Positions 1 through 10,155 of a stretch of 64,000 nt of DNA are shown here, in pieces. The position numbers and the translations under genes are program-made. How positions within the stretch are numbered: the stretch's first letter is position 1; each line of letters starts with the position of its first letter. Origin of the DNA: Pandoraea bronchicola (GTDB lineage Bacteria > Pseudomonadota > Gammaproteobacteria > Burkholderiales > Burkholderiaceae); contig NZ_CABPST010000009.1 of the NCBI RefSeq assembly GCF_902459805.1, forward strand, positions 1 through 64,000, given 5' to 3'. Under the pieces are notes generated by a model. That model was not told where the DNA came from and ran no database searches. It saw nothing but the letters and a program-made list of their open reading frames with translations.

Positions 1-75
1 GGAGCGGGAGACGAGTCTCGAACTCGCGACCTCAACCTTGGCAAGGTTGCGCTCTACCAACTGAGCTACTCCCGC
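1..75 (-). tRNA. tRNA-Gly (anticodon GCC)
   Basis: Reading the minus strand from 75 gives a full cloverleaf: acceptor stem GCGGGAG pairing with CTCCCGC (4-10), a D-loop with AGCTCAGTTGGTAGAGC, anticodon loop centred on GCC, and a T-loop with GTTCGAGAC. The discriminator T and the first two bases of an encoded CCA lie at 3-1, so the final A is just outside the window. It closely resembles the E. coli GCC glycine isoacceptor. It lies downstream of pgsA on the same strand and has its own promoter candidate at 152-180. Confidence 0.97.
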
Positions 76-151
76 ATTGTCATGCGAACTACCAATCCAA
101 CCACTTCTCAAAATTTCGCTGCCGGGCTAGTGCCGTAGCAGCGAGAATGAG

Positions 152-180
152 ATTATGTCGAAAGCGTGATTCAGTGTCAA
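152..180 (-). promoter_or_regulatory. sigma70-type promoter for tRNA-Gly
   Basis: On the minus strand a perfect -35 TTGACA (complement of 175-180) and a -10 CATAAT (complement of 152-157) are separated by 17 bp. Predicted transcription starts near 145, about 70 nt before the mature tRNA, so a short 5' leader would be removed by RNase P. It lies between the pgsA stop codon and the tRNA, so the tRNA need not depend on pgsA read-through. Confidence 0.75.
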
Positions 181-252
181 GCATCTGCACCGAAAATTTG
201 TGAAGATTTTTCTTCTCCACCGCACAAATCCCGCGTCTTCAGGGACTTACGC

Positions 253-846
253 TCACATCTTGCCCGCACCGCGCTCTCGAATCTGCGGCCACGCGCGGCG
301 CAAATAATACAACATCGACCACAACGTGAGAACCGCCGCCACGTAAATCAGCCAAGTCCCCCAGAAGCGCGAGTCGAAACGCAGTCCGTTCCACACCACC
401 GTGCCGTTGAACAGCAGCAACGGAATCGCCACCATCTGCGCCGCCGTCTTGATCTTGCCCAACTGATGCACCGCCACGCTGCGCGACGCGCCAATCTGCG
501 CCATCCACTCACGCAACGCCGAAATCGTGATCTCACGGCCAATGATGATCAACGCCACCAGCGCATTGATCCGGCCCATCTGCAGCAACATCAGCAGCGC
601 CGCCGCCACCATCAGCTTGTCCGCCACCGGGTCCAGAAACGCCCCGAACGCCGACGTCTGATTCCAGCGGCGCGCGAGAAAACCGTCGAACCAGTCGGTT
701 AGCGCCGCCAGCACGAAGACGCCGCACGCCACCCAGTTCATCTCGACCGACGACAACCAGGTCGCCGGCAGGTAATAGACGCCGACCACCAACGGGATCA
801 GCACGATCCGAAGCCAGGTCAGGAATATGGGGACATTAAAAGGCAT
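253..846 (-). CDS. pgsA: CDP-diacylglycerol--glycerol-3-phosphate 3-phosphatidyltransferase
   Basis: Makes phosphatidylglycerol phosphate from CDP-diacylglycerol and glycerol-3-phosphate in the inner membrane, the committed step to phosphatidylglycerol and cardiolipin. The 197-aa protein carries the CDP-alcohol phosphatidyltransferase signature, D-x2-DG-x2-AR-x8-G-x3-D-x3-D, visible as DWFDGFLARR followed by GAFLDPVADK. Several hydrophobic segments follow. The frame is open upstream to 939, but the ATG at 846 gives the usual family N-terminus MPFNVPIFLTWLR and the usual length. In relatives it directly follows uvrC and precedes tRNA-Gly; here a plus-strand channel gene lies between uvrC and pgsA, so pgsA must have its own promoter in the 847-1022 interval. 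Confidence 0.95.
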   Translation of the reverse strand: MPFNVPIFLTWLRIVLIPLVVGVYYLPATWLSSVEMNWVACGVFVLAALTDWFDGFLARRWNQTSAFGAFLDPVADKLMVAAALLMLLQMGRINALVALIIIGREITISALREWMAQIGASRSVAVHQLGKIKTAAQMVAIPLLLFNGTVVWNGLRFDSRFWGTWLIYVAAVLTLWSMLYYLRRAWPQIRERGAGKM

Positions 847-960
847 GGCAGCATGAGTTCGGCAAACGGCAGTCGACACACGGCGCCCTCGGCAGCCGTA
901 CCAGACCCGCATTGTGCCGTGTCTGCCCCGCAGCCACAAGGCCGAGGCGCCGCACAGCGG

Positions 961-990
961 TTGACATGTGCGCCAGTGTGCCCCTATCTT
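961..990 (+). promoter_or_regulatory. sigma70-type promoter upstream of K+ channel gene
   Basis: A perfect TTGACA (961-966) and TATCTT (985-990) are separated by 18 bp. Transcription would begin near 997, which makes the in-frame ATG codons at 912 and 966 unlikely starts and supports the GTG at 1023. Inference from sequence only. Confidence 0.5.
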
Positions 991-1022
991 GCTCGCAACA
1001 CCCCGCCAATAGCGCCGATCTC

Positions 1023-2249
1023 GTGAAACTGCCCTGGCCCCTGCCCGCCCTGCGACGCCCCCTGTTGCCCCCTCACGTTGTCATCGCGGCACTGGTCGGG
1101 ATCGACGGTCTGCTGCTCGTCGCCTCCGTGCTGCTGCGCGTGCCCGGCACCGTGCTCATCGATCTCTTCGTGCGCGGCGACCTCTCCGCGCTGGAGCGCA
1201 TCGAAGCCATTCATCTGCCCCGGCTGCTCTTCGGGTTGAACGCCATCGAGCGCATCGACTTCTCTCACCTGCCCCGCGCCCTTGCAGGACTGTCGCTGGT
1301 GGCACTCGCCTGCGGCCTCGTCATCCGTGCCCGCACCGCGTGGGCCTTTACGCTTGTCATGCTCGCGCTGGCCGCGGCCATCAATTTCCACCTGAACATC
1401 CGCTTCGATCTGACGTTCGTCCTCTCGCTCGTCTGTATCGCGCTACTGCTCTGGTACTGGCGGGAATTCGACCGGGCCAGCTTCGCTGCGGCCACCCTCT
1501 ACACGCTCGTGGCCGTGTTCGCGCTGCTCGTCTATGCCACGTTTGGCACCATGTATCTCGGCCGCGAATTCGCACCACCCGTCACCGATCTGGCCACCGC
1601 GTTCTACTTCTCCATTGTCACGATGACGACCGTCGGCTACGGCGACATCGTGCCGCACTCCACCGACGCACGGCTCTTCACCGCGTCGGTCATCATCTTC
1701 GGGATCAGTGTGTTTGCGACGTCGCTGACCGTCGTCATCGGACCGCTTGTCGGCGGCAACCTTAAGAAAATTCTCGCGGGGAGGTTCACTCACGTGATAC
1801 GCAAGAACCACTTTATCGTGGCCGGCGCATCGCCGCTCGCCATCAACGTGCACCACGAACTCACCAAGCGCGGCTGGCCGGTCACGGTCATCATCGCCAA
1901 CGGCGTCGACAACCCCTATCCGGAAGATGCCGATGTCATGCATGGCGACGCCAGCGACAACACCGTGCTAACGCACGCCGGCATCGAACACGCCAAGGCC
2001 GTGCTCGCGCTGCGTGCCGACGACTCGGAAAATGCCTTCATCGTGCTCGCCGCGAAGGAAATCGCGCCAGCGGTGCGCACCATCGCGTCAGTCAACGACA
2101 GCAAGCACTTGAGCAAACTCAAGCGTGTTCAGCCAGACATGATCTTCGCGCCGCCCGTCGTCGGTGGCGAGCTTCTTGCCCGCACGCTGTCCGGCGAGAC
2201 CGTCGACAACGACACCGTGATGCGCCTGCTGTTCCACGGCGATACGTGA
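1023..2249 (+). CDS. potassium channel protein with C-terminal TrkA-N/RCK domain
   Basis: Likely an inner-membrane K+ channel of the two-domain Kch type: a multi-pass membrane half and a cytosolic regulatory half. Several hydrophobic helices fill the first 200 residues. The K+ selectivity filter TTVGYGD is near residue 203, followed by another hydrophobic segment and then a Rossmann-like TrkA-N (RCK) domain beginning HFIVAG near residue 260. The usual GxGxxG nucleotide loop is degenerate here (GASPLA), so ligand binding is uncertain. The GTG start at 1023 is chosen because a promoter at 961-990 would leave the earlier ATGs (912, 966) untranscribed; length is then 408 aa. It is transcribed against pgsA and uvrC and ends 14 bp from the uvrC stop. 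Confidence 0.85.
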   Translation: MKLPWPLPALRRPLLPPHVVIAALVGIDGLLLVASVLLRVPGTVLIDLFVRGDLSALERIEAIHLPRLLFGLNAIERIDFSHLPRALAGLSLVALACGLVIRARTAWAFTLVMLALAAAINFHLNIRFDLTFVLSLVCIALLLWYWREFDRASFAAATLYTLVAVFALLVYATFGTMYLGREFAPPVTDLATAFYFSIVTMTTVGYGDIVPHSTDARLFTASVIIFGISVFATSLTVVIGPLVGGNLKKILAGRFTHVIRKNHFIVAGASPLAINVHHELTKRGWPVTVIIANGVDNPYPEDADVMHGDASDNTVLTHAGIEHAKAVLALRADDSENAFIVLAAKEIAPAVRTIASVNDSKHLSKLKRVQPDMIFAPPVVGGELLARTLSGETVDNDTVMRLLFHGDT

Positions 2250-2262
2250 AGCGCCGTGGGTG

Positions 2263-4617
2263 TCAGTGCAGTTGGCGATAGATCTGTTCAGCGAGCGTCG
2301 TCGAGATGCCTTCGACGCTTGCCAGTTCGTCGACGCTGGCCGACGCCACCCCTTGCAACCCGCCGAATCGCATCAGCAACCGCTGTCGACGCTTCGCCCC
2401 GATACCTTCGATCTCCTCGAGTCGCGACGTCTGACGCGCCTTCGCACGTTTGGCCCGCATACCCGTAATCGCAAAGCGGTGCGCCTCGTCGCGAATCTGC
2501 GCAATCAGCATCAGCACCGCACTCTCGCGGCCAAGTTCGAGCGGCGCACGTCCGTCGGCAAAAATCAGCGTCTCCAGGCCCACTTTGCGGCCCTCGCCTT
2601 TCGCGACACCGACCAGGCGGCCAATGTCGATCCCCAGCTCGACGAACACCTGACGCGCCACTTCCACCTGCCCCTTGCCGCCGTCGATCAGCACCAACTG
2701 CGGCAGATTGGCTTCCACGTCAGAGGCCTCCGGCGCGGCGGCGGCCGATGCACTGACCTCATTAGACTCGCTCGTCTGCGCCGCACCCTCACTGTCCGGC
2801 ATCACCACCGTATCGGCTTCTGCCCGCGCCACATCGGCCGCCACCGATGACGGATCTGCCGCGTCGCTCACCGTCGCTGCCGCCGCCTCCATCAACCTGC
2901 CGTACCGGCGCGTGAGCACCTGACGCATCGCCGCGTAGTCATCGCCCGGCGTAATGCCCGAGATGTTGTAACGCCGGTACTCGTTCGTCTGCATCTTGTG
3001 ATGGTGGAACACCACGCACGACGCTTGTGTCGCTTCCCCCTGCGTATGGCTGATGTCGAAGCACTCCACACGCAGCAAAGCCGGGTCCTCAATGTCGAGT
3101 CCGATGGTCTGCACCAGTTCCCGCGTGCGCGCCTGCTGGCTGCCCTGCTCCGTCAACAGACGCGCAAGCGCGAGCTGTGCGCCCTGCTGCGCCATGTCGA
3201 GCCACGCGCGTCGTTGTCCCTGCGGTTGACGCACCATCGCAATGCGCCGCCCCGCCTGCTCGGACAAGGCCGTCAGCAACTCGTCGCCCGGCAACGCGTG
3301 ACTCACGATCAGCACGGGCGGCACCGATTGTCCCAGATAGTGCTGCGCGACGAAGGCTTCGAGCAGACGCGATTCGAGCGATGCCGACGGCGTATCCGAC
3401 GGCAGGTCGCTCGAGATCTCGCCAGCCGTGTCCACGGAGTCCTCCGGGTTCGCGCGGGACGCTTCCGGTGCGACCCCGTCGTCGTCTTCGAATTCGTCGG
3501 CAATGCCGCCCTCTACGCCTCGCTCCACATGTGCCGGGAAGTACGCCTTATCGCCAAGGTGACGCCCGCCGCGAACCATCGCGAGGTTCACGCACGCGCG
3601 TCCCCCCGCATAGGCGACAGCAAGGATATCGGCATCGACGTCGCCCGCCGTCTCGACGGACTGCTGTTGCAGCACACCGGAGAGCGCCTGCATTTGGTTA
3701 CGCACGACGGCCGCCTGCTCGAACTGAAGCGCCTCGGCGTACGTCATCATCTTCTCTTCGAGCGCGCCGAGCACTTCGTTCTGACGTCCGGAGAGAAACG
3801 CCACCGCGTTCTTCACATCACGCGCGTAGTCATCGTCCCGAATGGCACCCACGCACGGGGCACTGCATCGCTCGATCTGATGCAACAGACACGGACGCGT
3901 GCGATTCGCAAAAACGGAGTCCTCGCAGGTCCGCAACTGGAACACCTTCTGCAGGATCTGAATGCTCTCGCGCACCGCCCACGCGCTGGGAAACGGTCCG
4001 AAATACTGCCCGCGGCGATCCACCGACCCACGGTAATACGCCATGCGCGGATATTTGTGTTGCGTGAGCTTGAGAAACGGATACGACTTGTCGTCGCGAA
4101 ACAGAATGTTGTAACGCGGATGCAGCGCCTTGATGAGATTGTTCTCAAGCAGCAGCGCCTCGGTTTCCGAGCGGGTGACCGTCGTTTCCAGTTTCGCGAT
4201 GCGCGCGACCATCAGCGCAATGCGTGGAGAAAGTTGTGTCTTGTTGAAGTAACTTGACACACGCTTCTTGAGATTGCGCGCCTTGCCCACGTAAAGCACG
4301 TTGCCCGAAGCGTCGTAATAGCGGTAGACGCCGGGCAGGTTTGGCAACTGGGCGAGCACCTTGCGGGCATCGAACGGCAGCGCGTCGTTGGTGTCGTTGG
4401 TGTCACCGGCAGAGAGCGCTTGAGCGTCCGCGCGACGCGTTCGCTTCGTCTTGTCGGCCGTGGCAGGCTTTGCAGGCTCGCCGCCCGACACATCGACCGG
4501 TGTGCCGGCGCTTTCCGGCGCTGTCTGCGCCGAAGGCGTCGCGACGGCCGCACCGGCGGCGGATTTCGCTTTGCGGGACTTGCGCGGTGGCGTGACGTCG
4601 TGGGCGTCTTCGGTCAT
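2263..4617 (-). CDS. uvrC: excinuclease ABC subunit C
   Basis: Makes the 3' and 5' incisions in UvrABC nucleotide excision repair. Visible parts in order: a GIY-YIG nuclease domain (LPGVYRYYD...VLYVGKA, about residues 75-105), cysteines of the UvrC cluster region, a UVR helix that binds UvrB (near [13 protein letters not shown]), the RNase H-like second nuclease domain ([23 protein letters not shown]), and a C-terminal helix-hairpin-helix pair. At 784 aa it is well above the E. coli length of about 610. The excess is an N-terminal Ala/Lys-rich extension plus two acidic, Ser/Ala-rich inserts, one after the UVR motif and one inside the second nuclease domain just before [10 protein letters not shown]. 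The ATG at 4617 is preferred to 4668 because the added residues have no family likeness. Confidence 0.95.
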   Translation of the reverse strand: MTEDAHDVTPPRKSRKAKSAAGAAVATPSAQTAPESAGTPVDVSGGEPAKPATADKTKRTRRADAQALSAGDTNDTNDALPFDARKVLAQLPNLPGVYRYYDASGNVLYVGKARNLKKRVSSYFNKTQLSPRIALMVARIAKLETTVTRSETEALLLENNLIKALHPRYNILFRDDKSYPFLKLTQHKYPRMAYYRGSVDRRGQYFGPFPSAWAVRESIQILQKVFQLRTCEDSVFANRTRPCLLHQIERCSAPCVGAIRDDDYARDVKNAVAFLSGRQNEVLGALEEKMMTYAEALQFEQAAVVRNQMQALSGVLQQQSVETAGDVDADILAVAYAGGRACVNLAMVRGGRHLGDKAYFPAHVERGVEGGIADEFEDDDGVAPEASRANPEDSVDTAGEISSDLPSDTPSASLESRLLEAFVAQHYLGQSVPPVLIVSHALPGDELLTALSEQAGRRIAMVRQPQGQRRAWLDMAQQGAQLALARLLTEQGSQQARTRELVQTIGLDIEDPALLRVECFDISHTQGEATQASCVVFHHHKMQTNEYRRYNISGITPGDDYAAMRQVLTRRYGRLMEAAAATVSDAADPSSVAADVARAEADTVVMPDSEGAAQTSESNEVSASAAAAPEASDVEANLPQLVLIDGGKGQVEVARQVFVELGIDIGRLVGVAKGEGRKVGLETLIFADGRAPLELGRESAVLMLIAQIRDEAHRFAITGMRAKRAKARQTSRLEEIEGIGAKRRQRLLMRFGGLQGVASASVDELASVEGISTTLAEQIYRQLH

Positions 4618-4752
4618 GAACTCTGGCAATCGGAGCGTCCCTGGCGCGAAGGGGCGCAGGCATGGCACCGTTCGCCGCGCCCGCGATCACATCGTCACGC
4701 GTCGCAGGGACTAAAATCCGAAGTTTAGACCAATCCGCGTCGCCGCTTCTCA

Positions 4753-5994
4753 ATGTCCCTGCCCACTGCATCCCCTCCCGCGTCGAGCGCCCTTCCTCTG
4801 GTGCCGCGCTGCGATCTGTTCTGCACCGTCGTCGACAACTTCGGCGACATCGGCGTGTGCTGGCGGCTCGCCCGGCAACTCGTGCGCGAGCATGGCTGGT
4901 CAGTCAGGCTATGGGTCGACGATCTGGCGAGTTTCCGTCACCTGCGTCCGGACATCGATCCTTCGCTGACCCGGCAGCGCTGCGATGGCGTGGACGTACA
5001 CCGCTGGGATGCCGACTTCGGCCCCGTCACCGACGACAATGCGCCGGGCGATATCGTCATCGAAGCATTTGCCTGCCATATTCCCGACGCCTGCGTACAG
5101 GCGATGCACGCGCGCAAACAGGCCGGCAACGCGCCTGTGTGGATCAATCTGGAGTATCTGAGTGCGGAAGACTGGGTCGACGACTGCCATCTGCAAAAGT
5201 CGTTGCATCCGCAGTTGGGGCTCCTCAAAACGTTCTTTTTCCCCGGATTTACCGAACGCACCGGCGGACTCATCCGGGAGCGGGAGCTGTTTTCCCGACG
5301 CGACGCGTTCCTCGCCTCACCGGCGCTGCGCGACGCCTGGTGGCAACGAACGCTCGGCCTGCCTGCCGCGCCGACGGATGCGATGGTCGTATCGCTATTT
5401 GCGTATGAGAACGCCGCGCTTCCCGGGTTGCTCGCCCAGTGGGCCGAGAGTGCGACACCTATCGTCTGCCTCGTCCCGCAGGGGCGTATCGCGCCGGCCG
5501 TAGGCGCCTGGTTCGACCGAGCCGTGCTGGCGCCGGGGGAGTCTGCCACGCGAGGTGCGCTGACGGTATATGGCCTGCCGTTCGTCCCGCAAACCGAGTT
5601 CGACGCAATGCTCTGGGCGTGCGATCTCAATTTCGTGCGCGGGGAAGATTCGTTCGTGCGTGCGCAATGGGCAGCGAAGCCGTTCGTCTGGCATATCTAT
5701 CCGCAGGACGAGAATGCCCATCATGGGAAGCTCGACGCATTTCTCGACCGGTATCTGGCGGATCTGCACGACAACACGCCCGACGCAGCCCCGTTGTCGC
5801 ACGGATCGCGTGAGGCGCTGCGCACCTTCTGGCATCTCTGGAATGGCTACGCGAGCACTGCGCCCGACTGGCCTGCACTGGCTGCCGCCCTGCCGGAACT
5901 GAATCGCCACGCCTGCGCGTGGGCAAACGCGCAGGCCGGTCATCCGGATCTAGCGCGACAGTTGGCAAGCTTCGTGGAAATTCAGGTAAAATAG
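4753..5994 (+). CDS. earP: EF-P arginine rhamnosyltransferase EarP
   Basis: Transfers rhamnose from dTDP-rhamnose to Arg32 of elongation factor P, which lets EF-P rescue ribosomes stalled at polyproline. The 413-aa protein (former DUF2331 family) has the N-terminal [18 protein letters not shown] block that holds the catalytic Asp residues and the C-terminal nucleotide-sugar site [18 protein letters not shown]. It lies 139 bp upstream of efp on the same strand, the arrangement known for this branch of EF-P modification, and the target EF-P has Arg at position 32. It diverges from uvrC across a 135-bp interval. Confidence 0.96.
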   Translation: MSLPTASPPASSALPLVPRCDLFCTVVDNFGDIGVCWRLARQLVREHGWSVRLWVDDLASFRHLRPDIDPSLTRQRCDGVDVHRWDADFGPVTDDNAPGDIVIEAFACHIPDACVQAMHARKQAGNAPVWINLEYLSAEDWVDDCHLQKSLHPQLGLLKTFFFPGFTERTGGLIRERELFSRRDAFLASPALRDAWWQRTLGLPAAPTDAMVVSLFAYENAALPGLLAQWAESATPIVCLVPQGRIAPAVGAWFDRAVLAPGESATRGALTVYGLPFVPQTEFDAMLWACDLNFVRGEDSFVRAQWAAKPFVWHIYPQDENAHHGKLDAFLDRYLADLHDNTPDAAPLSHGSREALRTFWHLWNGYASTAPDWPALAAALPELNRHACAWANAQAGHPDLARQLASFVEIQVK

Positions 5995-6133
5995 CTGGTT
6001 TTTCAACGCTTTGCTGCTGAACCTGCTGCCCCGGATCGTTCCGGGCGGACGCGGGAATCAAGCGGCGAATGGGCGTATGGAAGCGCTCAAACAAGCGGCA
6101 AATCGCTTATTTCGTCACAGGATCTCGTTTTTT

Positions 6134-6691
6134 ATGAAAACCGCTCAAGAACTCCGCGTCGGTAACGTCGTCATGATCGACGGTGAGCCCAATGTCGTGC
6201 TGAAGACCGAATACGTCAAGTCGGGCCGTAACTCCAGCGTCGTGAAGATGAAGTACAAGAAGCTGCTGACCGAAGGTCGTGGCGAGTTCTCGTACAAGGC
6301 CGACGACAAGTTCGACGTCGTCGTGCTCGACAAGAAGGAAGTGACCTACTCGTACTTCGCCGACCCGATGTACGTGTTCATGGACGCCGACTACAACCAG
6401 TACGAAGTCGAAGCCGAAAACATGGGCGACGCGATCAAGTATCTGGAAGACGGCATGCAATGCGAAGTCGTTTTCTACAATGAAAAGGCCATCTCGGTCG
6501 ACCTGCCGACCTCGCTCGTGCGCGTGGTGGAATACACCGAGCCGGCCGTCAAGGGCGACACGTCGTCGGGCCGCGTTCTGAAGAACGCCAAGATCAACGA
6601 TCTGCTGGAAATCCAGGTGCCGCTGTTCGTCAACACCGGCGACAAGATCGAAATCGATACGCGTACCGACGAGTACCGCAGCCGCGTCTAA
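6134..6691 (+). CDS. efp: elongation factor P
   Basis: Translation factor that binds between the P and E sites and stimulates peptide bond formation at consecutive prolines. The 185-aa protein shows the three-barrel EF-P fold by sequence. The tip of domain I reads [10 protein letters not shown], with Arg at residue 32 instead of the lysine used in E. coli; this is the form modified by EarP. The ATG at 6134 gives the family N-terminus [11 protein letters not shown]; the frame is open further upstream, but the extra 41 residues are unrelated. It ends shortly before a strong bidirectional terminator. The basic tip and the adjacent earP make the modification type nearly certain. Confidence 0.98.
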   Translation: MKTAQELRVGNVVMIDGEPNVVLKTEYVKSGRNSSVVKMKYKKLLTEGRGEFSYKADDKFDVVVLDKKEVTYSYFADPMYVFMDADYNQYEVEAENMGDAIKYLEDGMQCEVVFYNEKAISVDLPTSLVRVVEYTEPAVKGDTSSGRVLKNAKINDLLEIQVPLFVNTGDKIEIDTRTDEYRSRV

Positions 6692-6743
6692 GCGACTGCG
6701 GACTGCCGCCACGTCTTCGGGCGATGCGGCAGTCAGGTAACAA

Positions 6744-6779
6744 AAAAAGCGCTCGCCCCCCAAGGGTCGAGCGCTTTTT
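6744..6779. terminator. bidirectional rho-independent terminator between efp and nagZ
   Basis: AAAAAGCGCTCG (6744-6755) pairs with CGAGCGCTTTTT (6768-6779) around a 12-nt loop. The A tract on the left and T tract on the right allow termination of efp on the plus strand and of the long nagZ-ward operon on the minus strand. Confidence 0.9.
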
Positions 6780-6815
6780 GTTTGTACCGGATGTCCAGCG
6801 TCTGATCGACGTGAC

Positions 6816-7850
6816 TTATCCGCCAAACGTCTGCGCGATCAAACGCTTCGCCGCCTGATATTCCGGCTGCGCGAGCATCTTTTCCCAGCCATGCACCTTG
6901 CCGCGGCCCTTCAGATGCTTGATGCGGCGCTGTGAGACGGTGTCGGGCGCCGACTTCATTTCACGCAGCAAGCGATCCGCCTTCTCCGGGCTGTTGCAAA
7001 TGAGCACCATGTCACACCCGGCGTCTATCGCTGCATGCGCGGCCGTGACGACATCCCCCGCCGCACTCGCCCCCTGCATCGACAGGTCATCGCTGAAAAT
7101 CACGCCGTCGAAGCCGTACTTGCCGCGCAGAATGTCCTTCAGCCACTTGGCCGAGAATCCCGCCGGACTCGGATCGACTTGCGGGTAAATCACGTGCGCC
7201 GGCATGACCGCCGCCAGCGACATGCCGAGCCAGTCGTATGGCTGCGCGTCGACCGAGAGAATCTCGTCGAGCGAGCGCTCGTCGACCGGAATCTCATGGT
7301 GCGAGTCGGCTGCCACGAAACCGTGTCCCGGGAAGTGCTTGCCGCAGTTCGCCATCCCGGCGAGGAGCAGGCCGTGATTCAGACTCTTGGCGAGCATGGC
7401 CACCACGCGCGGATCGGCGTCGAACGCGCGATCGCCGATTACCGCCGACGTTCCGTAGTCCAGGTCCAGCACAGGCGTGAAGCTCAGGTCGATATCGCAC
7501 GCCCGCAATTCCGATGCGAGCACATAACCCACGGCCGTCGTCACACGCGTCGCCTTGAACACATCGTCATGCCAGAGCTTGCCCAGCTTGCCCATCGCTG
7601 GCAAATGCGTGAAGCCGTCGGTACGAAAACGCTGCACACGCCCACCTTCATGATCGACGGCGATCAGGATGTCGTCGCGCACATCGCGAATCTGCTTCGT
7701 GAGCGCACACAATTGCGCGCGGTCATCAAAGTTGCGGGCGAACAGGATGACACCCCCGGTCAACGGATGGTCGATACGGCGGATGTCGTCCTCGCTGAGG
7801 GTCAGCCCGACGACGTCCAGCATCACCGGGCCCGGCCTGCGCTTCGTCAT
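6816..7850 (-). CDS. nagZ: beta-N-acetylhexosaminidase NagZ
   Basis: Cytosolic family 3 glycosidase that removes N-acetylglucosamine from anhydromuropeptides during peptidoglycan recycling; in many Gram-negatives its product controls AmpC induction. The 344-aa protein has the NagZ signature [18 protein letters not shown] (near residue 175), holding the His/Asp catalytic dyad, an early GGVILFARN block and [10 protein letters not shown]. Length matches the family. Its start overlaps the acpS stop by 4 bp, so the two are translationally coupled; nagZ is the last gene of the long minus-strand run and ends at the terminator at 6744-6779. Confidence 0.96.
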   Translation of the reverse strand: MTKRRPGPVMLDVVGLTLSEDDIRRIDHPLTGGVILFARNFDDRAQLCALTKQIRDVRDDILIAVDHEGGRVQRFRTDGFTHLPAMGKLGKLWHDDVFKATRVTTAVGYVLASELRACDIDLSFTPVLDLDYGTSAVIGDRAFDADPRVVAMLAKSLNHGLLLAGMANCGKHFPGHGFVAADSHHEIPVDERSLDEILSVDAQPYDWLGMSLAAVMPAHVIYPQVDPSPAGFSAKWLKDILRGKYGFDGVIFSDDLSMQGASAAGDVVTAAHAAIDAGCDMVLICNSPEKADRLLREMKSAPDTVSQRRIKHLKGRGKVHGWEKMLAQPEYQAAKRLIAQTFGG

Positions 7851-8365
7851 TGCGTTTTCTCCGATGCAATATTGCGAATGTTGCCTAAATTACGTGACGC
7901 GATCGCAAATGCGACCGCGTATTCCTTCTCGTCCGTGATCGAGATCTCGATCGACAGTTGCCGTTCGGCCAGCCACGGCACCAGCTCGCCCGACGCCACC
8001 ACGACCGGCTTGCCGGACGGTGCATTGAGCGTTTGCACCGCGCGCCACGTCATCGGCCAGCGCATGCCCAGCCCGATGGCTTTCGACACGGCCTCCTTTG
8101 CGGCGAAGCGTGTGCACAGATAGGCGAGTCCGCGAACTTCGGAGCGCTTCTGACGCGCGTAATAAACCTTGAGTTCCTCCGGCCCCAATACCCGCTCGGC
8201 AAACCGCCCGTTCGTGCGCGTCATCACGCCAACGACACGACTGATCTGGAGGATGTCGGTGCCCACACCGAAGATCGCTGTCGCCCCCGGCTCGGGAACA
8301 ACAGCATCGACGCCCGGCAGCGGCGTATCGAGGGACGAAGACGACGGTGGCGTCGGATCGTTCAT
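7847..8365 (-). CDS. acpS: holo-[acyl-carrier-protein] synthase
   Basis: Transfers 4'-phosphopantetheine from CoA to the conserved serine of ACP, which is encoded in the same run (acpP, 21119-21358). The core begins [14 protein letters not shown], with the metal-binding Asp of GTD, and the second motif [12 protein letters not shown] follows near residue 90. Length is 172 aa against about 126 for E. coli; the surplus is a Pro/Ser-rich N-terminal extension of about 30 residues and a C-terminal tail. A later start is possible but no internal ATG lies just before the core. It overlaps nagZ by 4 bp and follows pdxJ by 42 bp, the same pdxJ-acpS order as E. coli. Confidence 0.94.
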   Translation of the reverse strand: MNDPTPPSSSSLDTPLPGVDAVVPEPGATAIFGVGTDILQISRVVGVMTRTNGRFAERVLGPEELKVYYARQKRSEVRGLAYLCTRFAAKEAVSKAIGLGMRWPMTWRAVQTLNAPSGKPVVVASGELVPWLAERQLSIEISITDEKEYAVAFAIASRNLGNIRNIASEKTQ

Positions 8366-8407
8366 GAGGGGTGTCGGATGATGGGACAGAGCGAAAGACC
8401 TCGCTGC

Positions 8408-9169
8408 TCAGCCGCGCGCCGCAATGCGGCTGGCGACCATGATCGCCTTCATCTCGCGCACGGCATTCTCCCAGCCGGCAAAGATGGCGTGGGCGACGAT
8501 CGCGTGTCCGATGTTCAGTTCGGAAATGCCTTCGATGGCGGCGATCGGCTGCACGTTTTCGTAGTGCAGGCCGTGACCGGCGTTGACCCGCAGCCCCAGC
8601 GACAGACCGAGTGCGACGGCCCGCTCGATGCGAGCGAACTCGGCCTCGCGTGTTGGTTCGTCATGCGCCTCGGCATAGCGCCCCGTGTGCAGTTCGATGA
8701 CCGGCGCGCCCATGCGAGCGGCAGCGCGGATCGGTGCTTCGTCGGGGTCGATGAACAGCGACACGCGGCTGCCCGCTTCGCTGAGCCGCTGCGTGGCCGC
8801 AGCCACCTGATCATAAAGACCGACGACGTCCAGCCCGCCCTCGGTCGTCAGCTCCTGACGACGCTCCGGCACCAGGCAAACGTCGTGCGCCTTCACGCGG
8901 CACGCGATCGCCAGCATTTCTTCCGTCACCGCGCATTCCAGGTTCATGCGCGTGAGCAGCTTGCCGCGCAGATTCGTCACATCATCGTCGCGAATATGAC
9001 GGCGGTCTTCGCGCAAGTGCAGCGTAATGACGTCCGCACCTGCCTCTTCGGCCAGCAACGCCGCCCTGATCGGATCGGGATAGGCCGTGCCGCGCGCGTT
9101 GCGCACCGTCGCGACGTGATCGATGTTCACCCCGAGGTCGATGGGGTTGCCGTGGAAGAAGAGGCTCAT
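8408..9169 (-). CDS. pdxJ: pyridoxine 5'-phosphate synthase
   Basis: Condenses 1-deoxyxylulose-5-phosphate with aminoacetone-3-phosphate to give pyridoxine 5'-phosphate in the DXP-dependent vitamin B6 route. The 253-aa TIM-barrel protein starts with the family block [18 protein letters not shown], and has [12 protein letters not shown] and GADVITLHL typical of PdxJ. Its ATG overlaps the recO stop (9166-9169), so coupling is expected; recO-pdxJ-acpS is a widely conserved order. Confidence 0.97.
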   Translation of the reverse strand: MSLFFHGNPIDLGVNIDHVATVRNARGTAYPDPIRAALLAEEAGADVITLHLREDRRHIRDDDVTNLRGKLLTRMNLECAVTEEMLAIACRVKAHDVCLVPERRQELTTEGGLDVVGLYDQVAAATQRLSEAGSRVSLFIDPDEAPIRAAARMGAPVIELHTGRYAEAHDEPTREAEFARIERAVALGLSLGLRVNAGHGLHYENVQPIAAIEGISELNIGHAIVAHAIFAGWENAVREMKAIMVASRIAARG

Positions 9170-10155
9170 AGTTTTTGCAGGTCGAGCAGGATCTGCCGGG
9201 TATTGAGCGGAACGCCGCCCAAATGGTGGTTGAGAAGAAAGCGCATGAGCAGCTTGCTTTGCTGCACGGTTTGCGCCCGGGAGTAATCGTCTTGCTCCAT
9301 GTCGAGCAGCGTCTGCCCGATGATGACCGGCCAGTCGGACGGCTCGTCACCCCGTGCCGGACGCACGCCCCAGTCAGGATGAAACACGTACCGGCGCTCG
9401 GGCGTCACTTTGCCGCGCGTTTGTGTACAACGGTCAAACGCGACGGCGTATCCGGTCTCGCGCAGCAACACGCGCTCGAACGCTCGCAGAATGATGCCCG
9501 CAGGTTCACCGTGCGCGAGGTGATGCAGCGTCGTCAGATAGTGTTGGAACAGCTTGTCGTGAGGATCGTCGCGCGCACAGAACTTCACCAGCAATTCATT
9601 CAGGTAGAAGCCTGAGAGCAGCGCATCGCCCTCGAGCGGACGCAAACCGCCAACCCATTCGGCCTTGGTCAGCGTGCGCAGCTCGCCCTTGCCGAGCCAC
9701 GCGAGCGAGAGGGGCTGAAACGTCTGAAGCACGCCACGCAGCGCGGAGTGCGGACGTTTGGCCCCTTTCGCCACGAGCGCGATACGACCGTGATCGCGCG
9801 TAAGCACGTCGATGATCAGGCTGGTTTCGCGATAGGGATAACTGTGCAGAACGAAGCCAGGCTGCTCGGCAACCCGGCTCTGTTCGCGCTCGGTCGCCCG
9901 GGCGGGAGACGGTGCGCGTCGCGCGCGTTTGGTCTCGCGCTTGACGGTGTCGGTGTTGGCCTCGGCTTGCTGGAAGGCTTCCGACGCCTCATCGTCCACG
10001 ACCCGCGTGCGTGCGCTGCGCGTCTGGCGCACAGGACGCGCTCCGGCGCGTGGCGCACGCCGCGCATCGGCGACCGACGCGTTGCTTGCCGCCGGTGTTA
10101 CGTCTGCCGGCGTCGCAATTTCGTCAGGTGCAGTGTCGAGTTCACTCGTAGCCAT
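9166..10155 (-). CDS. recO: DNA repair protein RecO
   Basis: Recombination mediator of the RecFOR pathway that anneals ssDNA and helps load RecA at gaps. The OB-fold core starts with [22 protein letters not shown] near residue 95 and continues with [13 protein letters not shown] and the C-terminal helical domain, in which [14 protein letters not shown] is recognisable. Length is 329 aa; the first about 90 residues are low-complexity, rich in Ala, Arg, Pro and Thr, and absent from E. coli RecO (242 aa). The ATG at 10155 gives MATSELDT and overlaps the end of era by 14 bp; a start at the 10260 codon would lie entirely inside era. Confidence 0.93.
   Translation of the reverse strand: MATSELDTAPDEIATPADVTPAASNASVADARRAPRAGARPVRQTRSARTRVVDDEASEAFQQAEANTDTVKRETKRARRAPSPARATEREQSRVAEQPGFVLHSYPYRETSLIIDVLTRDHGRIALVAKGAKRPHSALRGVLQTFQPLSLAWLGKGELRTLTKAEWVGGLRPLEGDALLSGFYLNELLVKFCARDDPHDKLFQHYLTTLHHLAHGEPAGIILRAFERVLLRETGYAVAFDRCTQTRGKVTPERRYVFHPDWGVRPARGDEPSDWPVIIGQTLLDMEQDDYSRAQTVQQSKLLMRFLLNHHLGGVPLNTRQILLDLQKL

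Noticed and set aside
6011-6133. N-terminal extension of EF-P
   Set aside because: All EF-P proteins start at [11 protein letters not shown] or the equivalent; the extra residues would move Arg32 and have no likeness.
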